From: JAAYCI01 sp964550985
GTDB taxonomy: Bacteria; Bacillota; Clostridia; Oscillospirales; Ruminococcaceae
Direction of reading: 5' to 3'
Assembly: GCA_964550985.1 (NCBI GenBank)
Contig: CAZKBM010000064.1
Location: 1-18,543 of the forward strand
Length of the DNA stretch: 18,543 nucleotides
Below the pieces are notes generated by a model that was not told where the DNA came from, made no database searches, and saw only the letters and a program-made list of their open reading frames with translations. The position numbers were made by a program, and so were the translations under genes. Shown here one piece after another: positions 15,101 to 18,543 of the stretch (positions are counted from its first letter, which is position 1; the number at the start of each line of letters is the position of its first letter).

Positions 15101-15108
15101 GTTTTGCC
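15083..15108. promoter_or_regulatory. Perfect 8-bp inverted repeat over the ABC operon promoter
   Basis: GGCAAAAC (15083-15090) and GTTTTGCC (15101-15108) are perfect inverted repeats separated by 10 bases (AAAACTGCAA). Together they cover the -35 box and most of the spacer of the ABC operon promoter. The spacing of 18 bases between arm starts, close to two helical turns, suits a dimeric repressor. As a terminator for the preceding nadE gene it would be poor because no T run follows on the minus strand. Confidence 0.5.
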
Positions 15109-15125
15109 GTCAATTGTCATAAAAA

Positions 15126-17060
15126 TTACACAGGCTGGCACGTGTTATCGTCGGTCAATCTCTCTATTTCATCCATCCAGGCGTCGTTTTGTGCGTCACT
15201 GGGCATCTGCCAGCCACCGCGGGGCGAAAGCCCCACCGAACCAAGGGCGGGGCCATCGGGCAAGCAGTTGCGCTTAAATTGCTGGGCAAAAAAGCGGGTG
15301 TAGAAAATCTTCATCCAGTGCAGTATATCGGCGGGCGTGTAGCGCCCGGCAAAAGCGTTTTGCGCGTAACAGTAAATTTTGCCCGGCCTGAACCCATAGC
15401 GCAGCAGGTAGAATAAAAAGAAATCATGTAGTTCATAAGGCCCCACAATTTGTTCGGTCTGCTGGCTTATTTCCCCTTCGTCCAGGGGCAATAACTCGGG
15501 GCTTACGGGGGTGTTTAAAACATCCTTTAGCACCTCGGCCAGGGCGGGTTTTAGCGCCGCCTCATGGGCCACAAGGGCGCGTAGCAGGGTTTTGGGCACG
15601 GCGGCGTTCACGCCGTACATGCTCATATGGTCGCCGTTATAGGTGGCCCAGCCCAGCGCCAGTTCCGAAAGATCCCCCGTGCCCACCACCAGCCCCCCGC
15701 ACTGGTTGGCAAGGTCCATCAGCACCAGGGTGCGCATACGGGCCTGGGCATTTTCGTAGGTGACGTCATGGTTCGCCTCCGCCTGCCCAATATCGGCAAA
15801 ATGGCTGCGCACACTGGCCGTGATATCGATTGTTTTCATCGGTACACCCAGGGCGTTGCACAAGCGCTGCGCATTGTTTTTTGTGCGGCCGCTGGTGCCA
15901 AAACCCGGCATGGTTACGGCCAATAATTCGCTTTGTGCCCGGCCCAATAAGCCCAGGGCGCGCTTGGCAACCAGTAGGGCCAGGGTGCTATCCAGCCCGC
16001 CCGAAACACCCACAAGAACGGTTTTGGCCCCGGTGTGCTCTAGGCGTTTGCGCAGCCCCTGCGCCTGCAGGCACAGCAGCATTTCACAGCGCTCGTCCCG
16101 CTCCTCGGGTTTTGGCACAAACGGCAGGGGAGAGAGGGGGCGCAGTAGATTCTGTGGCGGTATAAGGTCCAAAGCAAAGCTGAGTTCCCGGTATTCCTCG
16201 GCATCTGCCGCAGGAAAGGCGCTGTGGCGGCAGCGCTCTTGCTGCAAAAGTTCTAAATCCACGTCGGCCAGTGCCATTTCGTCAGTAAAAGGCGTGGCCT
16301 CGCCCAGCAGTTTTCCGTTTTCCGCAAGCAGGCAGTGGCCGGCATATACCCAGTCGGTGGTGGATTCCCCAACCCCCGCCCCGGCGTAGGCATAGCCCGC
16401 TATCAGCCGCGCGGTATTGCTGCACACAAGGCTGCGGCGGTAGGCTGCCCGGCCGGCGCCCTCGGCTTGGGCGCCAGGGCATAAAATTAGGCTGGCGCCC
16501 GCTGCCACAAGCGCGCCCGAGGGCGGGTTTGGGGCCCAAAGGTCCTCACCAATCTCTACGCCAATGCTTAAAAGCGGCAGGTTGCTGCAGCGGAACAAAA
16601 GTTTGTTCCCAAACGGAATTTTGCCCAGCCAAGGCAGTTCGATATATCCGCCTGTCCCTTCGCCGCTTACAAATTGCCGCCCTTCCTCCCGGCCCAAAGC
16701 CCCCGAAAGATAGGTTTTTGGCACGATACCAAGTACCTGCCCCCCCTGCACCACTGCGGCGCAGTTGTAGCGTTTGCCCATAAAACGCAGGGGTAAGCCC
16801 ACCGTCATCAGCAGGGGCAGTTCCGCCGTTTGGCGCACTACTTGTACCAGGGCGGCCTGGGCTTCCTCCAGCAGGGTTTGCTGGCAAAATAAATCGCCCA
16901 GGCTGGCGCCGCAAAGCCCCAGTTCGGGGGTAACCAGTACCGCAGTGCCCTCTTCGGCCGCACAGCGGGCCGCGCCAACCAGTTCCTCTGCATTTGCGGC
17001 GGGGCAGCCAAGGTGTACGGGCAAACTGGCCGCCGCCACCCGAATCAGTCCGTCTGTCAT
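15126..17060 (-). CDS. nadE: NAD+ synthetase, two-domain type with a defective glutaminase site
   Basis: The 644-residue cytosolic enzyme has the glutamine-dependent NadE layout: a nitrilase-like glutaminase domain (about 5-290) and an ATP-pyrophosphatase synthetase domain (about 325-620) that amidates deamido-NAD+. The synthetase side is intact: PP-loop SGGLDST (353-359), MPGFGTSGRTKNNA, DLSELALGWATYNGDHMSMYGVNAAVPKTL. In the glutaminase domain Glu46 (TPELGL) and Lys115 (VPKTYL) are present, but the nucleophile position reads VEIGEDLW: Gly171 (codon GGT) replaces the expected Cys of VEICEDLW. The nearby NLSxS loop (here LCPGAQA) and the EFYE segment after the Lys are also altered. The enzyme is thus predicted to need free ammonia or a separate ammonia source. 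ATG 17060 follows AGGAGGA. It lies 43 bases after the MATE gene and may share its transcript. Confidence 0.93.
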   Translation of the reverse strand: MTDGLIRVAAASLPVHLGCPAANAEELVGAARCAAEEGTAVLVTPELGLCGASLGDLFCQQTLLEEAQAALVQVVRQTAELPLLMTVGLPLRFMGKRYNCAAVVQGGQVLGIVPKTYLSGALGREEGRQFVSGEGTGGYIELPWLGKIPFGNKLLFRCSNLPLLSIGVEIGEDLWAPNPPSGALVAAGASLILCPGAQAEGAGRAAYRRSLVCSNTARLIAGYAYAGAGVGESTTDWVYAGHCLLAENGKLLGEATPFTDEMALADVDLELLQQERCRHSAFPAADAEEYRELSFALDLIPPQNLLRPLSPLPFVPKPEERDERCEMLLCLQAQGLRKRLEHTGAKTVLVGVSGGLDSTLALLVAKRALGLLGRAQSELLAVTMPGFGTSGRTKNNAQRLCNALGVPMKTIDITASVRSHFADIGQAEANHDVTYENAQARMRTLVLMDLANQCGGLVVGTGDLSELALGWATYNGDHMSMYGVNAAVPKTLLRALVAHEAALKPALAEVLKDVLNTPVSPELLPLDEGEISQQTEQIVGPYELHDFFLFYLLRYGFRPGKIYCYAQNAFAGRYTPADILHWMKIFYTRFFAQQFKRNCLPDGPALGSVGLSPRGGWQMPSDAQNDAWMDEIERLTDDNTCQPV

Positions 17061-17103
17061 AGGGGGGTCCTCCTGTTGCTGGTTTTATGGGTTTACGATA
17101 ACG

Positions 17104-18471
17104 TCAGTTCGTTTTCACCGCGCCTTCACCGCGTTTTGCCTCTTTTACCAAAATCATACGCAGCACAACCAGTGCCAGCGCCAAGGTAAACGCGTCGGAA
17201 AGAGGCAGGGCGTAGATTAAACCGTTAAAAGCAAAAAGGTTGTTTAACAGAAAAAGAAGCGGGATAAAAAACAACCCTTGCCTTGCGATAGAAAGAAACA
17301 GCGAAGCTTTTGCCTTGCCCAGGGCCTGTACTGTTGTGTTGGCCAGCATCTGCGGGCCCAACACGATGAGCGACCACATGAGTGCGCGTAGTATTACCGT
17401 ACCTTTGTCAATCACCTCTACCATATCGTTGGCAAACACACCGATAAGCCCTTTTGCAAATAGGCCGAATATGGCAAAAAATACAAGGCCAATCCCGCAG
17501 GTAATCAACATGGCCTTTTTGATAATTTCATTCACCCGGCCATAGTTTTTTGCGCCATAGTTAAAGCCAACAAGCGGCTGGCATCCTGCCGCAAAACCCA
17601 TAAATATAAAAGTTCCTATAGTCATAATTTTATTGGCAATACCCATGCCGGCCAGCACGGTGTCCCCATATGCCGCGGCCATATTGTTACTAATAATCAT
17701 GGCAACGCTCATAATAAGTTGGCTAAGTGACGCCGGAGTACCAATGCTCCATATCTGCCCCCAAACCTTGCCGCTAAAACCGATGCTTTTTAGCTTGATT
17801 TTGACTATGGATTTACCAGAGGCGTAATAGAAAATATAGTAACAAAGCCCCACTGCATTTCCAATAACGGTGGCAATGGCCGCACCCTTAATACCCATTT
17901 TAAAACCAAAGATAAAGACGGGGTCTAATATGACATTGATAACCGTACCCAGCATCATGCCGATGATAGACGGCATAGCGGCGCCCTCGCTGCGCAGCAG
18001 TTGCCCAATGGAAAAGTTACACATGATAAAAACACTGCCAATAAATAGAATAAACGCATAATCGGCGGCAAATGGAAACACCTCGTTGCTGGCGCCAAGG
18101 GCTTTTATCAGCGGCGAAAGAAAGATAAACCCAAGCACCGTTACAACAATGCCAAGCCCAATTACAATGGCAACCCCGGTGGAAATGGTTTGGTTTGCAC
18201 GTTCGTAATTCTTTTCGCCAAGGCTTCTGGATATATAGGAGGACGCGCCTGTGCCAATGATACCGGCGATTGCCATCATCATCATAAAGATTGGAGTGGT
18301 AAGCCCTGCGGCGGCAAGCTGGTTTTGGTCTCCAAGCAGCCCTATGAAAAAGGTATCCACCAAATTGTACAGCACCTGCACAAGCATACCCATCACAACA
18401 GGCAGGGAAAGCTTTAGAATTGCCTGTGTAACCGGGGCTTCGCCCATCAGTTTAATCTGTTTATCGTTCAT
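17104..18471 (-). CDS. MATE-family multidrug/toxin efflux pump, MepA-like
   Basis: The 455-residue inner-membrane protein fits the multidrug and toxic compound extrusion family, cation-coupled antiporters for drugs, dyes or metabolites. Around twelve helices in two related halves are visible, beginning ILKLSLPVVMGMLVQVLYNLVDTFFIG, the usual MATE N terminus. The repeat of this in the second half is IGTPASLSQLIMSVAMIISNNMAAAYG; the GFAAGCQPLVGFNYGAKNYGRVNE segment is typical of the MepA/DinF side. The C terminus is short and basic. ATG 18471 follows a GGAAGT site. No adjacent MarR or TetR regulator is within the window, though a direct repeat lies in the upstream region. Substrate is unknown. 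nadE follows after 43 bases with no terminator seen, so cotranscription is likely. Confidence 0.93.
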   Translation of the reverse strand: MNDKQIKLMGEAPVTQAILKLSLPVVMGMLVQVLYNLVDTFFIGLLGDQNQLAAAGLTTPIFMMMMAIAGIIGTGASSYISRSLGEKNYERANQTISTGVAIVIGLGIVVTVLGFIFLSPLIKALGASNEVFPFAADYAFILFIGSVFIMCNFSIGQLLRSEGAAMPSIIGMMLGTVINVILDPVFIFGFKMGIKGAAIATVIGNAVGLCYYIFYYASGKSIVKIKLKSIGFSGKVWGQIWSIGTPASLSQLIMSVAMIISNNMAAAYGDTVLAGMGIANKIMTIGTFIFMGFAAGCQPLVGFNYGAKNYGRVNEIIKKAMLITCGIGLVFFAIFGLFAKGLIGVFANDMVEVIDKGTVILRALMWSLIVLGPQMLANTTVQALGKAKASLFLSIARQGLFFIPLLFLLNNLFAFNGLIYALPLSDAFTLALALVVLRMILVKEAKRGEGAVKTN

Positions 18472-18488
18472 AAAACACTTCCCATCTC

Positions 18489-18518
18489 AACTTACAGCAT
18501 TTTCACAAATAACTTACA
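18489..18518. repeat. Direct repeat AACTTACA upstream of the MATE gene
   Basis: AACTTACA occurs at 18489-18496 and 18511-18518, 22 bases apart, about two helical turns, within the 72 bases upstream of the MATE start. It could be a tandem regulator site. I cannot identify a convincing promoter in this short stretch, whose upstream part is cut by the window end. Confidence 0.35.
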
Positions 18519-18543
18519 CACCGCACCGGCAAAAACAGTTTTA

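Noticed and set aside
15760..16389. Plus-strand 209-codon frame opposite nadE
   Set aside because: Arg/Ser/Ala-rich shadow frame caused by the GC-rich codon use of nadE.

Overview
The window looks like a chromosomal stretch from an anaerobic Firmicute of the class Clostridia, probably an Oscillospiraceae/Ruminococcaceae-type gut bacterium. The reasons are a fused SecDF, a type Ic aspartate aminotransferase, strong GGAGG-type ribosome binding sites, some TTG/GTG starts, many extended -10 (TGnTATAAT) promoters, and moderately GC-rich coding with AT-rich intergenic gaps. This lineage is inferred from style; no marker gene proves it. No phage, insertion sequence, CRISPR array or rRNA was seen, and no gap between genes exceeds about 185 bases.

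Layout. 1-320: a hairpin, a minus-strand tRNA-Ser(GGA), and two back-to-back promoters. 320-4145 (+): a type Ic aminotransferase, then secDF, ending at a strong bidirectional terminator (4179-4221). 4230-5150 (-): a membrane-anchored HD-GYP-like protein. 5296-7349: a LysR regulator (-) divergent from a YeiH-family transporter (+), sharing an AT-rich palindromic control region; this matches the yeiE/yeiH pairing of enterobacteria. 7483-9348 (-): a stand-alone RgpF-like (rhamnan synthesis F) protein whose second half is strongly eroded. 9442-10818 (-): an NSS/SNF-family sodium symporter. 10908-11072 (-): a previously uncalled 54-residue two-helix membrane protein with its own promoter. 11160-14981 (-): an ABC export operon made of a LolD/MacB-type ATPase, a secreted type I membrane protein and a MacB/FtsX-type permease. 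15126-17060 (-): a two-domain NAD+ synthetase. 17104-18471 (-): a MATE efflux pump.

The most notable points are: (1) the NAD+ synthetase has Gly171 where the glutaminase nucleophile Cys is expected, with other glutaminase-domain motifs also eroded while the synthetase domain is intact, so it is predicted to depend on ammonia or on a separate ammonia donor; (2) the ABC operon places a type I, Ser-rich, beta-sandwich-like surface protein where MacA-like adaptors normally sit, translationally coupled to the permease; (3) the small membrane-protein gene, whose promoter is embedded in the preceding operon's terminator; (4) the orphan RgpF-like protein; and (5) two T-N11-A palindromes overlapping the yeiH-like promoter. 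No clearly new defence or mobile system was found.
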